From Ochromonas danica (lineage: Eukaryota; Sar; Chrysophyceae; Chromulinales; Chromulinaceae): a stretch of DNA of 64,000 nt. Every line of letters begins with the position of its first letter. Position 1 is the first letter of the stretch. The DNA lies in NCBI GenBank assembly GCA_015146655.1, contig VKHL01000083.1, positions 60,360 through 124,359 of the forward strand, given 5' to 3'. The position numbers were made by a program, and so were the translations under genes. Shown here in pieces: positions 42,418 to 52,761 of this stretch. A model generated the notes under the pieces. That model made no database searches and was not told the DNA's origin. It worked only from the letters and a program-made list of their open reading frames with translations.

Positions 42418-44981
42418 ATGCTTCTAAGAGTGAGAGAAGCTGAGGAGAAAGAGGTGAAGGTGAAGAAAGAGGAGGAGGAGAAGGAGAAGAAGGAAGGTGA
42501 TGGTAATGGTAATGGTAATGGTAATGGTGGTGATGAAGGAGGTACTCAGAATGCTGACCAAGAAGAAGAAGAGGAAGAGGAGGAGGATAGTGAAGGTACG
42601 GACACTGAAGATGAAGAGGAGGAGGAGGAGGAAGAGGATGAAGATGAGGATGAGGATGGAGAAGAGAGTGATGGTGATGGAGATGGAGATGGAGATCCTC
42701 CAGCCTCTAACCCTGAAGGAGGGACTGCTACTAACATCACGCTAGATAGCCAGACCCCCAGCCTGGCCCCTAGTCTGGCTCCTAGTACCCTCATGCCCAC
42801 TACAGCTACCCTCTCCCCCAGTACTCTGGCCCCTAGCACGAACTCCCCCAGTACTCTAGCCCCTAGCACGAACACTAACTCCCCTAGTCTGTCCCCTAAC
42901 ACTCAGACCCCTAAAACTCCAGAATCTGGCAATCTGGAACCCTCAACTACCTCTCCTACCTATTCCGCTACACGAAAACCACCAAAGCAGAAGAGGTCAA
43001 AACGTCCCACCTCCTTTCCTACTGGCTCTCCTTCTGCTACTAGTCTCTCTCCTAAGGATGAGACTAGTGGTAGTCAGCCAGTCCCTCCTCCTCCTCCTGC
43101 TACCACTACCCAGCCCATTGAATCTATTCCTAGTGAGCAACCTACACCATCCCCTTCTACAACTCAACCAATTTTGACCGATGCTCCTATTGCTTCTACC
43201 TCACCTTCTCCTTCTCCCAGTCTGCTACCTTCCCAAGCACCCTCCTCCTCCTCCCCTACCCTTCTACCTTCAGTGATGCCCACTGAAGGCTCTTCTTCTC
43301 CCTCTCTACCACCTACCCTAGTCCCGTCACAACCTCCTTCTCTCTACCCTTCTACCCTCTACCCCACCGAGACCCCCTCCTTGCTACCCACTGACAGTCT
43401 GCTACCTCCCTCCTTCCCTCCTTCCTTCTCTCCTACCCAGATCATACCCATTGCAGGAGGAGGAGGAACAGGGGGAGGGGCAGAGACGAGGCCTGACCCC
43501 GGCTACCCTATCAGTGGAGGAGGAGGAGGAGGAGGAGGGGTAGATGTCCTCTCATCTACCTATGGCTTCTTCGGTCTAGTCGCTGTAGGATTCTTCCTCT
43601 TACTAGCCTATCGCTATGGAAGAGAGTACTTTCTTCCTCGTAATACCTTCCAAGACACTTCCTATACTCGACTACCTCTAGGGGATAGCTTGGAGATGGT
43701 CAATCGTCGTGGAGGAGGAGGAGGTAGTGGTAGTAGTGGAGCAGCAGGAGGAGGAGATGATGACGGGGAGTGGGAGGATTGGACAGAGATCGAGGCCTCT
43801 CTAAATAAACCACTCCCTTCAAGTAGACCTGGTACTTCTTCAACTTCAACTTCAAGTCATGGAGGTAGGGGTCAACTAGGAGGGAACTACCACGACCTGC
43901 CAGAGGGCAATGACGATGATGATGACGAGGTAGTGGGGGTAGTGAGGAAACCTCTTGCTAAAGTTAAAGGAAGGCAGAAGTCTCCTACTCCTCCTCCTCC
44001 TCCTACTACCCTACCTGACAAGACAAGAAATGGTAGTGGTAGTCGAAGCAACAGCAAGAAGAGTAAGGAAGAGGGAGAAGAAGAGGATGATTCTCACAGA
44101 CGAGCAGGTAGTGGTAGCAGAGGAGGAGGTGGTGGTGGAGGAGGAAGAGGTAGGCGAGGTAGTGAGGAGAGGCAGGAGGCTATGGTAGACCCTCCTCTCC
44201 CTCCTCTGTCTTCCTCTCATCTACCCAGTGGATCCTCCTCCTCCACCACCACTGCTGACTCTCCTGCTACCACAGCAGCTAAGTTGTCACTACATCTAGC
44301 CAATAGTCCTCACAAGAAGAAACTACCTCCTCCTCCTCCTGCTGCTAGTAGTACTACCAGTGCAGTGACACCTACCTCTTCTTCTACAGTAACAACAGCA
44401 GGACAAGGACAAGGTAGTGGTAGTCGAGGGGTGATTCAACCTCCTCCTCCTTATCGACCTACTAATGATCACGACGACGAGGACATCTTTGAGGTAGGTA
44501 GCTGACTATAACACTACACTGTCTGTTGTCTGCCACATCACATAGTCTACCACATAGTCTACACTACATTACCTAACTTACCTCTCTCTCTCTCTCTCTG
44601 TACTTTGTATGTATGTGTGCTATGTGTGTGCTATGTGTGTGTGTCTGGTAGACTATTGGATTGAAACCTCGCGGTAGGACTGACAGCCACGACAACAACA
44701 ACAACAACAAGACCAACAAGAAGACCAATAAGACTTCTTCTTCTTCTTCCACTGTGGTGGTGAGTGATTTAACTTGTCGAGCTAACATCTAATTGACAGC
44801 TAACCATCACCTCCTCCTCCTCACTGTCTTGTAGGCCCCTCCTCCTCCTCCTGCTGCTGCTCCGGTAGTACCCAATTTACAAAGACGGCTTCAAAGTGAA
44901 GAAGAGGATGACGCCATCCCTGCTCCTATCTGGGGCGATGATGACCACGAGTTAGATGACCTTATTGGCGGGGATGACTAG
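42418..44981 (+). CDS. Mucin-like Pro/Thr/Ser-rich single-span membrane protein
   Basis: Exons 42418-44493, 44652-44759 and 44835-44981 join in phase into 776 residues. Residues 1-95 are highly acidic with Asn-Gly and Asp-Gly repeats. Residues 100-340 are a P/T/S-rich region with repeated units such as LAPSTNSPSTLAPST and PTxxPSLxPS, as in the PT-repeat cell-surface proteins common in diatoms and other stramenopiles. A Gly-rich linker precedes one membrane span (FFGLVAVGFFLLLAYRYG, about 382-400). The rest is a cytosolic-looking tail with acidic and Pro-rich runs ending in WGDDDHELDDLIGGDD. There is no signal peptide at the called Met, so a missing 5' exon is likely if the PTS region faces outward. 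A role in cell surface adhesion or covering is inference. Confidence 0.68.
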
Positions 44982-45062
44982 CACACCTCCTCCTCCTCCT
45001 TCCTCTAGTTTCTACCAACTTGTGTAAATACAGCAGTACGTAATAACAATTACCTATTCTTG

Positions 45063-45192
<130 letters not shown>

Positions 45193-45210
45193 GCACTAGT
45201 CCAGTCTAGT

Positions 45211-45705
45211 TTAGTCTGAAGTGTTAGTAGTGTTAGTGTGTAGTGGTAGAGGTAGAGGTAGTGTTTGTGTCTGTGGTTGAAGTTGATGCTGTCGTTGTTG
45301 AAGTTTCTGCTGCTGTTTGGCCTTGATGATGGCCTTGACCTCTCTCCGACTATGACGCCTACCCCCCGTAGCTTTACTACCACTACCTCCTCCTCTCTTA
45401 TTGTAGCTCTTCCTCTCTCCTCCTCCTCCTCCTTTAGCCTCCAGTCTCTGTAGAGTGGCAGAGAATCTCTCAGCCCATTCTGGAGCTAATTGCAGGAGAA
45501 AGTCATCCTCCTCCACTTCTTCTTCTTCTTCAGGAGGAGGAGGAGGGGTAGTAGTAGTAGCAGCAGGAGGAGGAGGAGGAGGAGGAGGGAGGGTAGTAGT
45601 AAGATAAGGTGGGACACTCCAATAATCTTCTTGATAGAAAGATTGTAATCTAGCAACATCTTGCCATCGTGATGGAAAAGGAAAAGGTGGTCTAATAGCT
45701 CTCAT
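45211..45705 (-). CDS. Small basic protein with Pro and Glu runs, unknown
   Basis: I do not recognise this 164-residue intronless protein. It starts MRAIRPPFPFPSRWQDVARL at the ATG at 45705, a well-formed, non-repetitive start (WQDVARLQSFYQEDYWSVPP). Pro/Ala/Thr and Glu runs follow, then LLQLAPEWAERFSATLQRLE, which looks helical. The tail is basic and Gln-rich (RRHSRREVKAIIKAKQQQ). The non-repetitive segments support coding, and the position just before a CA repeat and convergent with the mucin-like gene is plausible. The basic tail could bind RNA, for instance in a small ribonucleoprotein, but there is no domain to support it. An additional exon upstream is not excluded. Confidence 0.55.
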   Translation of the reverse strand: MRAIRPPFPFPSRWQDVARLQSFYQEDYWSVPPYLTTTLPPPPPPPPAATTTTPPPPPEEEEEVEEDDFLLQLAPEWAERFSATLQRLEAKGGGGGERKSYNKRGGGSGSKATGGRRHSRREVKAIIKAKQQQKLQQRQHQLQPQTQTLPLPLPLHTNTTNTSD

Positions 45706-46115
45706 AGTTTGCTTTTCTTCTCATAGCTATCCAACCCATACCTTGGGACTTGGGGCTAGATTGCTAATTATCCAGATATCCAGATATCCAAATATCCAAA
45801 TAGCTAAATCTCTAATTGGATAAATTGCTAAGTTTCCAAAAGTTCAGATCTCCAGATTTTCCTCCCAGAGTCCAAGGGGTCAACAACACAGCAGCAGAGG
45901 CAAGAGGTCAGTCACACTGCTACCACTAGACTACTACTACTACTACTACCACCCCACAGCTTCTTTTGGGAGTTGAATCAGAAGAACTTGAACAAGTCAA
46001 ATTGTCTTGACAAGACCACCACTATTACTATTACTATTACTACTTCCTCCTAGTCTCTACTCCTTTCTCTTTCTCCTTGCTACCTCTTCCTCTTCTCTCC
46101 TCCTCCTCCTGATTC
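45706..46115. promoter_or_regulatory. Divergent promoter region, small protein and ketoacyl synthase
   Basis: No gene is seen. A degenerate repeat of ATCCAGATATCCAAATA units lies at about 45770-45802, and CT/ACT-rich triplet runs precede the ketoacyl synthase start. Confidence 0.5.
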
Positions 46116-47522
46116 ATGGCAAGAAGAGTTGTTCTAACAGGTAGTGGATTAGTCACTCCTTTAGGATGTGGGAAAGGTCAAACTATCTTTCATCATCTCA
46201 TTCATGGTCAATCAGGCATTCATCCTCTCACTGCTACCGGTAGTACTGACCCATCTCTTCTTAACTTAACAACCCCCCCTTCTTCTCCTCTCAACGTCAC
46301 TCATATTGGAAAAGTCCCAAAAGGCGATCAAAAAGAAGAATATTCTGATTTACAACATCGAAATCGAAATGAAACCTCTTTATTTATACGTTATGCTTTA
46401 ACAGCAAGTCAATATGCTTTAGAAGATGCTAAGATTACTAATTTTAATGATTCTTCTTATGATCTAACACGTTGTGGTGTTGCTATTGGTAATGGTGGGA
46501 TTGGTGCCATTAACGAAATTACACAAACATTTACACAATTTACGCAACAATCTTATCGTAAAGTCTCTCCTTACTTTGTCCCCAAGATTTTAGTTAATAT
46601 GGCAGCAGGACATGTTAGTATAACATATGGTTTACAAGGACCTGTACACTGTGTTACCACAGCTTGTGCAGCTGGTTTACATTCTATAGGTGATGCTTAT
46701 CATTTTATTAAATTTGGTATGGCAGATCTTATGTTAGCAGGTGGAAGTGATGCTAGTATTGATCCATTAAGTCTAGCAGGTTTTAATCGTATGAAAGCAT
46801 TGTCTAACCCTCCTTCCTCCTCCTCCTCCTCCACCACCTCCTCCTCCACGGGGGATGCTGCTGACCATTATCTAGCATCACGTCCCTTTGATATTGATCG
46901 AAATGGATTTGTTATGGCAGAAGGTGCAGGTGTTGTAGTCTTAGAAGAGCTAGAACATGCTCTTCGTCGAGATGCTCCTATCATAGCTGAAGTAGTAGGA
47001 TATGGTCTATCTGGGGATGCTTATCATGCTACCTCTCCTTCGCCTGAAGGAAATGGTGCTCGATTAAGTATGCGTAATGCATTAAATAGTGCAGGTTTGA
47101 CTATGGCAGAGGTAGATTATGTTCATGCACATGCTACATCAACACCTGTAGGTGATGCTATTGAAATACGTGCTATTGGATCTTTATTAGAAGAAGCTAA
47201 TGCTAAAGGTGGAGGAGGAGGAGGAGGAGGAGATGGTCATCGATGCTATGTCTCCTCTACGAAAGGTCATATGGGTCATCTACTAGGAGCAGCAGGAGCA
47301 GTAGAACTAGCCGTTGCTGCTCTAGGCTTACAATCTTCTATCTTACCTGCTACCTTAAATCTTGTTAATATTGATCCAAACTGTTGTCATGATCTAGTAG
47401 AACATATTCCACAGAAAGCATTGGATTTCAAAGCAAAGCATGGAAGAGATGTTAACATTGTATTGAAAAACTCTTTTGGATTTGGTGGTACTAATGCTTC
47501 TATTGTGTTGAAGCGTTGGTAG
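46116..47522 (+). CDS. 3-oxoacyl-ACP synthase II, probably mitochondrial (OXSM/KAS type)
   Basis: The enzyme condenses malonyl-ACP with acyl-ACP in type II fatty acid synthesis; the mitochondrial pathway feeds lipoate synthesis. One intronless frame gives 468 residues, slightly longer than FabF (about 412). The catalytic triad is complete: Cys184 in TTACAAGLHS, His339 in HAHATSTPVGD and His388 in KGHMGHLLGAAG. NSFGFGGTNAS is the usual C-terminal loop. The start MARRVVLTGSGLVTPLG begins directly at the first strand, so neither a plastid signal peptide nor a clear transit peptide is present. The fold resembles mitochondrial OXSM enzymes more than plastid KASII, and RR at the N terminus may act as a minimal presequence. 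A Ser/Thr run (about 233-245) and an eight-Gly run (365-372) are triplet expansions in surface loops. Enzyme call firm, location uncertain. Confidence 0.93.
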   Translation: MARRVVLTGSGLVTPLGCGKGQTIFHHLIHGQSGIHPLTATGSTDPSLLNLTTPPSSPLNVTHIGKVPKGDQKEEYSDLQHRNRNETSLFIRYALTASQYALEDAKITNFNDSSYDLTRCGVAIGNGGIGAINEITQTFTQFTQQSYRKVSPYFVPKILVNMAAGHVSITYGLQGPVHCVTTACAAGLHSIGDAYHFIKFGMADLMLAGGSDASIDPLSLAGFNRMKALSNPPSSSSSSTTSSSTGDAADHYLASRPFDIDRNGFVMAEGAGVVVLEELEHALRRDAPIIAEVVGYGLSGDAYHATSPSPEGNGARLSMRNALNSAGLTMAEVDYVHAHATSTPVGDAIEIRAIGSLLEEANAKGGGGGGGGDGHRCYVSSTKGHMGHLLGAAGAVELAVAALGLQSSILPATLNLVNIDPNCCHDLVEHIPQKALDFKAKHGRDVNIVLKNSFGFGGTNASIVLKRW

Positions 47523-47891
47523 TAGTAGTTGCTCATGTCATTGTTGTAACTAGTATACTGACTGAGATGATGATGATGATGATAATAATGATGGTGATAA
47601 TGATAATGATATACGGGTTTAGAGGCCAGAATTCGGAGTTTTGGACAGTGTAATGAAGAGTTTCAATAGAACAATTAAACCGTTCTTTCAACCTAACCAA
47701 TAACACCTCTTCTTTCATCATTTATAAGCTACAACACCACCAACACTAACAAACAACAACAACAACCAGTGGACTAATATTGTTGCCACAGAGTGCTACA
47801 AGTAGTGATGCTTGACTACCACTCTCACAACCAATGTACTCTAATGGTTGTGAGAGTAGTGATACACTCTAAAGTAGTGATGCTCGACTAA

Positions 47892-47939
<48 letters not shown>

Positions 47940-48253
47940 AGGATTGTCATAACTAAATAGAAGATTACAATCAAACATAACATTCATCTTAAAGCCTACA
48001 ACACTATGAAGCAGTAGTGGTAGCAATAGTAGTAGTAGCAGTAGCACACTACAACTACTACCACTACTACTACCCAATGTACACATTCATACACTTATAC
48101 ACTTATAACAGATATAAACTACTACAGTAGCTAGCTACAGTATGTAGTTGCATAGTATAGTAGACTAGACAGTATCATAATATACTGTGACAAACACGTA
48201 CCCTGTACTGCATCTACCACTACCCACCCTCACACTATTACCTATCACCTCTT
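47523..48253. other. Convergent intergenic region with triplet microsatellites
   Basis: The ketoacyl synthase and the next minus-strand gene end here. It contains a (GAT)n tract of about 48 bases at 47891-47938, other GAT/AAC/ACT runs, and a short inverted repeat around GGTTGTGAGAGTAGTGAT (near 47843) facing ACTACCACTCTCACAACC (near 47815). No gene is seen. Confidence 0.6.
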
Positions 48254-49555
48254 TCAACCAGCATCTTGATCACTACCTACTATAGACTCTCTCACACGTT
48301 GATCACTACCTTGTTGTTGTTGTTGCTGGGATGACATAAGAAGCACTTTCCTCTTCCTCTCCTCCTTCTCTTCATAACAGTTAACTATATCATATTTAGC
48401 TAAAGTTAATTGTAAGTCATTCAATTCTCCTCCTTTCACTACCACTCCTTCACATTGAATATGATAAGATAACGTCTCTAAGGAGAGATGATCAATGGAA
48501 CAACAACTAGTAAAGCTACTTAACAATAATGTCAAGTAGTTGTTGTTATGAGGAGGAGGAGGAGGAGGAGGAGGAGGTAGTGTGAAGAAGACATTCTTTA
48601 GGTATGACTTCCACTGTATAGACCACCAAGATGGTAACAACAAGTGATGATGATAATGATCCATAGACCATAGATGACATTTCCAATCTAAGAAGAACAA
48701 GTATAGAGCAGCAGGACAGTGAGGCGAGGATGGACTAGAGGAGGAGGTAGTAGTAGTAGTATTAGTCTCTAGGGTAATGTCTTCTATATGGCAGAGCACC
48801 TCCCAGCGGGGTGGACCACTACCACTACCTCTACAACCTCCACTACCATTACTACCACTACCTCTACAACCTCCACTACCATTACTACCACTACCATTAC
48901 TACCACTACCTCTACAACCTCCACTACCACTGCCTCCACTACCATTACTACCACTAAGAAAGGCTTTCCAAGGCAAGTTAATCATCATAATGAAGTTAAC
49001 GAGAGTGATCTGGGTTGAAGATGATGACTGGATTAAGATATGTCCTATAGTGTAATGTAAGGTTAACATGTCTCTGGTAGGAGAGAGTGCTAGATACCAC
49101 GAGATCTTCTTAAGTTGAAGGCTAGTGACAACTAGGTCATCAATAGAGAACAATAGGGAAAGAGAGTCTATAGTGATGGAGGTAGATAAGAGACAGCTTA
49201 AGCAGGTCATGACTAGTACTACCACTGTACACAAGATACACTGTATAGCCTGCACTACCTCTTTCACTACATCATTCATATAGGAAAGAATAGGATAGGA
49301 TTGTTGTGTAGTAGTATGAATATGAATATGATGATGATAGTGCACAGTCACTACTCTAGGAGGATCTGGTAAGGAGGAGGAGGAGGAGGAGGAGGAGGAG
49401 GAGGAGGAGGTAAGAGAGATGTCAACAGAATATTCTGGAGGACAAGTTAACTTAAGAAAGAAAAGACTAGTATAGAATAAGATAGAACTCCATGATCTCT
49501 CCCAAAAGAGAGTTAAATTCTCAATGAATTCTTCCACTTTGGATCTTTTCATCAT
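48254..49555 (-). CDS. Unknown membrane-associated protein with Gly-Ser-Asn minisatellite
   Basis: I do not recognise this 433-residue intronless protein. The longest open frame begins upstream at a GTG; the first ATG is at 49555 (MMKRSKVEEFIENLTLFWER). A hydrophobic segment follows at once (SSILFYTSLFFLKLTC), then a Ser run. A strong hydrophobic stretch, VVQAIQCILCTVVVLVMTCL, is probably a membrane span. The middle alternates hydrophobic and polar residues (SLQLKKISWYLALSPTRDML, LHYTIGHILIQ), suggesting beta strands. A minisatellite encodes repeated GSNGSGGCRGSG units at about 48800-48960. The C-terminal half again shows strand-like segments with Trp (WEVLCHIEDITLE, FFLDWKCHLWSMD). The look resembles the start of bridge-like lipid transfer proteins, but that is only an impression. 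Confidence 0.5.
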   Translation of the reverse strand: MMKRSKVEEFIENLTLFWERSWSSILFYTSLFFLKLTCPPEYSVDISLTSSSSSSSSSSSSLPDPPRVVTVHYHHHIHIHTTTQQSYPILSYMNDVVKEVVQAIQCILCTVVVLVMTCLSCLLSTSITIDSLSLLFSIDDLVVTSLQLKKISWYLALSPTRDMLTLHYTIGHILIQSSSSTQITLVNFIMMINLPWKAFLSGSNGSGGSGSGGCRGSGSNGSGSNGSGGCRGSGSNGSGGCRGSGSGPPRWEVLCHIEDITLETNTTTTTSSSSPSSPHCPAALYLFFLDWKCHLWSMDHYHHHLLLPSWWSIQWKSYLKNVFFTLPPPPPPPPPHNNNYLTLLLSSFTSCCSIDHLSLETLSYHIQCEGVVVKGGELNDLQLTLAKYDIVNCYEEKEERKRKVLLMSSQQQQQQGSDQRVRESIVGSDQDAG

Positions 49556-49930
49556 TTGATTTCTTATCAACCAATCCAATCCTCTTCTTGTTATCTTGTC
49601 ATCAATAACAATAATAATAGTGATGCGTGGGAATTCGATCACTGTGCCGGCAAGCGTTAACTTAACACCCTGGACGTTAACTTAACGCCCACAATGATGA
49701 TTGAAGCGTGGTGGGAATGGAAAAACGGGCTTTTTGACTCTCTTGTTCGGATTTTCGTCTTTCTCCGAAAACCACCCATCAAGTGGTCTGTGGTCACCAA
49801 GCAGCGCCAAGCACCTGTCTCATACCATCTCATTAGCAGTGACATCCAGTCAGGTGAGATCGAAGCTTTTTAATCATTTATCAATCAGTTAGGTTGATCA
49901 ATTTTCTTTTCCTACTTGATCTGGATAGAA
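49556..49930. promoter_or_regulatory. Promoter and 5' leader intron of eL42, paired TTAACTTAA motif
   Basis: Two copies of GTTAACTTAACRCCC lie 20 bases apart at about 49657 and 49677, between the divergent unknown gene and the ribosomal protein gene. A leader intron (GTGAGATCG at 49854 to ATAG at 49928) ends three bases before the eL42 ATG. A leader intron just before the start codon is common in ribosomal protein genes. Confidence 0.65.
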
Positions 49931-50462
49931 ATGGTGAACGTTCCGAAGGAGAGAAAGACTTACTGCAAGGGCAAGAAGTGCCAGAAGCACACTGTCCACA
50001 AGGTCACCCAGTACAAGGCTGGCAAGGCCTCTAACTTCGCTCAGGTATTCTTCTTCTTCACATGATATCTAATGATATATATGAAAGGATGTTATTCTCA
50101 TCAAATGGAATTTCTTTTCTATAGGGTAAGCGAAGATACGACCATAAGCAGAAGGGTTTTGGTGGTCAGACTAAGCCTATCTTCCACAAGAAGGTAAGAA
50201 GATAGCCTTCGCATACTCTATTACCTTCTCCTATCAACTTGAAGCCTGTCGAAGGGACTTCAGCTATTTTCAGTTTGTATTCCTTACCCTCTCTCTCTTC
50301 CCTGTCTGTTTGTCCCTCCTGGGTACCCTATAGGCTAAGACCACCAAGAAGATCGTGCTTAGACTTGAGTGCAAAGAGTGCAAGACCAAGAAGCAGCTCT
50401 GCCTCAAGCGCACCAAGCACTTCGAGTTGGGTGAGAAGAAGAAGACCAGTGGTGGATACTAA
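49931..50462 (+). CDS. 60S ribosomal protein eL42 (L44e, RPL36A family)
   Basis: This is a component of the large cytosolic ribosomal subunit at the E site. Exons 49931-50044, 50125-50193 and 50334-50462 join in phase into 103 residues, the normal family length. [20 protein letters not shown] starts as in yeast and plants. [20 protein letters not shown] carries the conserved loop; its Pro in KPIF is the residue whose change to Gln gives cycloheximide resistance in yeasts, so this ribosome should be sensitive. Zinc ligands are C-x4-C near the start and C-x2-C in [10 protein letters not shown]. The end, [15 protein letters not shown], is shorter and differs from the usual GQVIQF-like tail. Both introns lie in the codon phases expected from an uninterrupted protein alignment. 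Confidence 0.97.
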
Positions 50463-50574
50463 ACGCTTAACTGTCCTTGACTTGACAGCTTGTACACTAG
50501 CCTTCTCTCCCTCTTAACCACCACTACCCTCCTTAAAAAATAACATGTCACAAAACTACCCCACTTTTTTCTTC

Positions 50575-50860
50575 TTACTTTCTGTTCTGATCTATCCCAC
50601 CCACCACCTCACTCAGTATTTGAATAAATCCCTGAGGCGTTGTTACCTTCGTTACCTTCATGCTTGTGATCACCAATACATCCACTAGACTGTCATCATT
50701 AACAGATTGAAGATCAAATATCCTTAAGTCTGACCTCGACTGAATAATGCTGTTGTCAATGATATCACTGCTACATGAGGAGAAGTTAGTAACAACCTTA
50801 TCCACTAAGTAACAGCCTTCTATCTCATAACCAGAACTTACTTGGTTTCAACTTCGACAT
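50575..50860 (-). CDS. Possible small two-exon protein, unknown
   Basis: A 19-base first exon (50860-50842, MSKLKP) and a second exon (50804-50575) join in phase through a 37-base GT-AG intron into 82 residues. The sequence is non-repetitive (VVTNFSSCSSDIIDNSIIQS, VDVLVITSMKVTKVTTPQGF) and unlike random translation. The stop is TAA, but the same place reads AGAAA-GTAAGA, a good 5' splice site, so the gene may continue toward the eL42 3' end. I recognise no family. It would overlap or abut the eL42 3' untranslated region. Transcript data would decide whether it is real. Confidence 0.35.
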
Positions 50861-51075
50861 ACTGTGCCAATTGTCTCATGAAAACATACTAGGTCCTATC
50901 AACCAGTGCATGCAAAGAAGTAATTGTCCTCTAAATAGCCCTGTTGTGCTGTCTCTTTAACCTCGAATTATGTAATTACCCAAATATTTCAAGTAATTTT
51001 CACAAATTGAGAGGTCTGGCGAGTGAATTGCAACAAAGCAACTCCTTTCTCCATTGCTATCAAATTGCGAAGAAA

Positions 51076-52479
51076 ATGCTGCAATGGAATAAAAGCAGTT
51101 GGGTTTTACTTTATTTTTTCTATTTTTGTTTATGTTATGGGCCTGGGAATGTCCTAGCCTACTTGAGGCAACCAAGTCGATCTGTTACTACTACCACACT
51201 ACATGCTGGTGGACAAGTTCCTGTAGTTCCTTATTATTTAGATAAAAATCGTAAAGATTATCAATGGATGGATATTTATAATGCACTTGGACGAGATCGT
51301 ATCCTCTTTGTTAGTCGATATTTGGATGACGAAGCATGCAATCAGGTGAGAGAGTCAGTCATCTTCTAATCCCTTTCACCACCACGAAGGTGTTTTTCAC
51401 AACAAATCTAATGAAAAACTGAAATAATCTTCGTATCTTTTCATTTCCTTAACTATCTCTCTCTCTCTTTCTCTCTTTCTCTCTGACTGTGTCGTCCTTG
51501 TGTTTTCTTCTGGTCATAATCGAATGGAACATACGTGATAGTTGGTTGCCTCCATGGTATGGCTGAATAGTCAATCATCCAAGGATCCTATCACACTCTA
51601 TCTTAATGTTCCTGGTGCAATGATTCGACCTACTATGGCGGTCTATGATGTCATGCAAAAGTTGACATGTCCTATTGTGACTATTAATGCTGGGTTGACT
51701 GTGGGAGTCAGTGCATTACTTTGTGCTGCGGGAACGAGTGGAAAGTAAGTCTGTTCTCTCGGTATCCTTGGGTAACATTTTATGCTCATGTAAACCATCT
51801 GACATGGATGCATGATCAGGCGATTTGCATTCCCAAATTCTCGTTTCCTCATGGCAAAGGCTGGCTTGGACGATCCTATTGAAGGTCAAGCGAGAGAAAT
51901 TGCCCTACAGATTCAAGAAGTATGGTTTCTTTGCAGGGTTATACAATTAGTTCTTATTATGTGTTGTATGCATAGGTGATGAAGGGTAATGAACGTGCTG
52001 TTCGAGAACTCGCTCGTTTGTGTGGTCAACCAGAGGAGAAAATGGCAAGAGATTTGAAAAGAGATTTCTATCTCACAGCAACAGAAGCAGCTGCTTATGG
52101 TGTTGTGGATCAAGTGCTGTTACCACCTCAACCAATGAAGTTGATGCGCTATCGCGGGGCAGATGATGATGTGGTGGGATTCGGCCATTTCGCGGAGGTG
52201 AGGCGTCTGATGACTGGTCCAGATGACGTTATTACTCCACCTCCCAAAGACTTGGATGAGATGGATGATTATGCTGCCAAAGAAATGACTAAAAAGGCAA
52301 AAAGTGGCCGTATCGATCCTCGTTCTTTGAAGAATGGCGGCGGCGCGAATCGCTTTGCCAACTCTCGTTGCAAACCACCTGGACTTAATAAACCCGTCGT
52401 CCCAAAGAATAACGATGAAGATAATGGTGGTGACGATAGCGACAAGAAGAAGAACATTTTTAAGAACTCCGGGTTTTAG
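51076..52479 (+). CDS. ClpR-like non-catalytic Clp protease subunit, plastid-targeted
   Basis: ClpP/ClpR subunits form the barrel of the plastid Clp protease. Exons 51076-51345, 51542-51744, 51820-51919 and 51976-52479 join in phase into 358 residues. The N terminus has a hydrophobic signal peptide (SSWVLLYFFYFCLCY...NVLAY) with an aromatic residue at the likely cleavage point, then a Ser/Thr transit region. The Clp fold is clear: YLNVPGAMIRPTMAVYDVMQ, GLTVGVSALLCAAGTSGKRF and GQAREIALQIQEV. The catalytic Ser of GQAASMGA is Gly145 here, and the catalytic His of MIHQP is Ala170, whereas the Asp-bearing KRDFYLTATEA remains. Two of three catalytic residues are therefore missing, as in ClpR. A hydrophilic C-terminal tail of about 100 residues (GGGANRF, DEDNGGDDSDKKK) extends beyond ordinary ClpP. 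Confidence 0.9.
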
Positions 52480-52761
52480 CACCTTGAGTCCAAGTCTTGT
52501 ATGTAATGATACTAAGCGAAGGCAATTAGTTCCTTAACGAAAACTTTTGTAGCTAACGTAAACACACGATTCGCAGCCCTCTCACGAATATAGTCATACT
52601 CATGACTAAAGAAACGATTGAGAGCTACATAATATATAGCACATTAGACCAACAAAGTATTCTCTTTCTATTCTGTTATTTGAATGGATATCATTCATTC
52701 ACTGTTGATGGGTAAAGAAGAAAATGAAACAAAAAAGGCAGGCTGTCAGGAGACTTGGTAA

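Noticed and set aside
42497-42745. Met/Val/Lys-rich frame in the acidic repeat of the mucin-like gene
   Set aside because: Frame-shifted reading of GAT/GGT/GAG triplets; a shadow of the real frame.
48777-49055. Leu/Pro- or Thr/Ser-rich plus-strand frames over the minisatellite
   Set aside because: Readings of a 24-base minisatellite on the other strand; no independent support.
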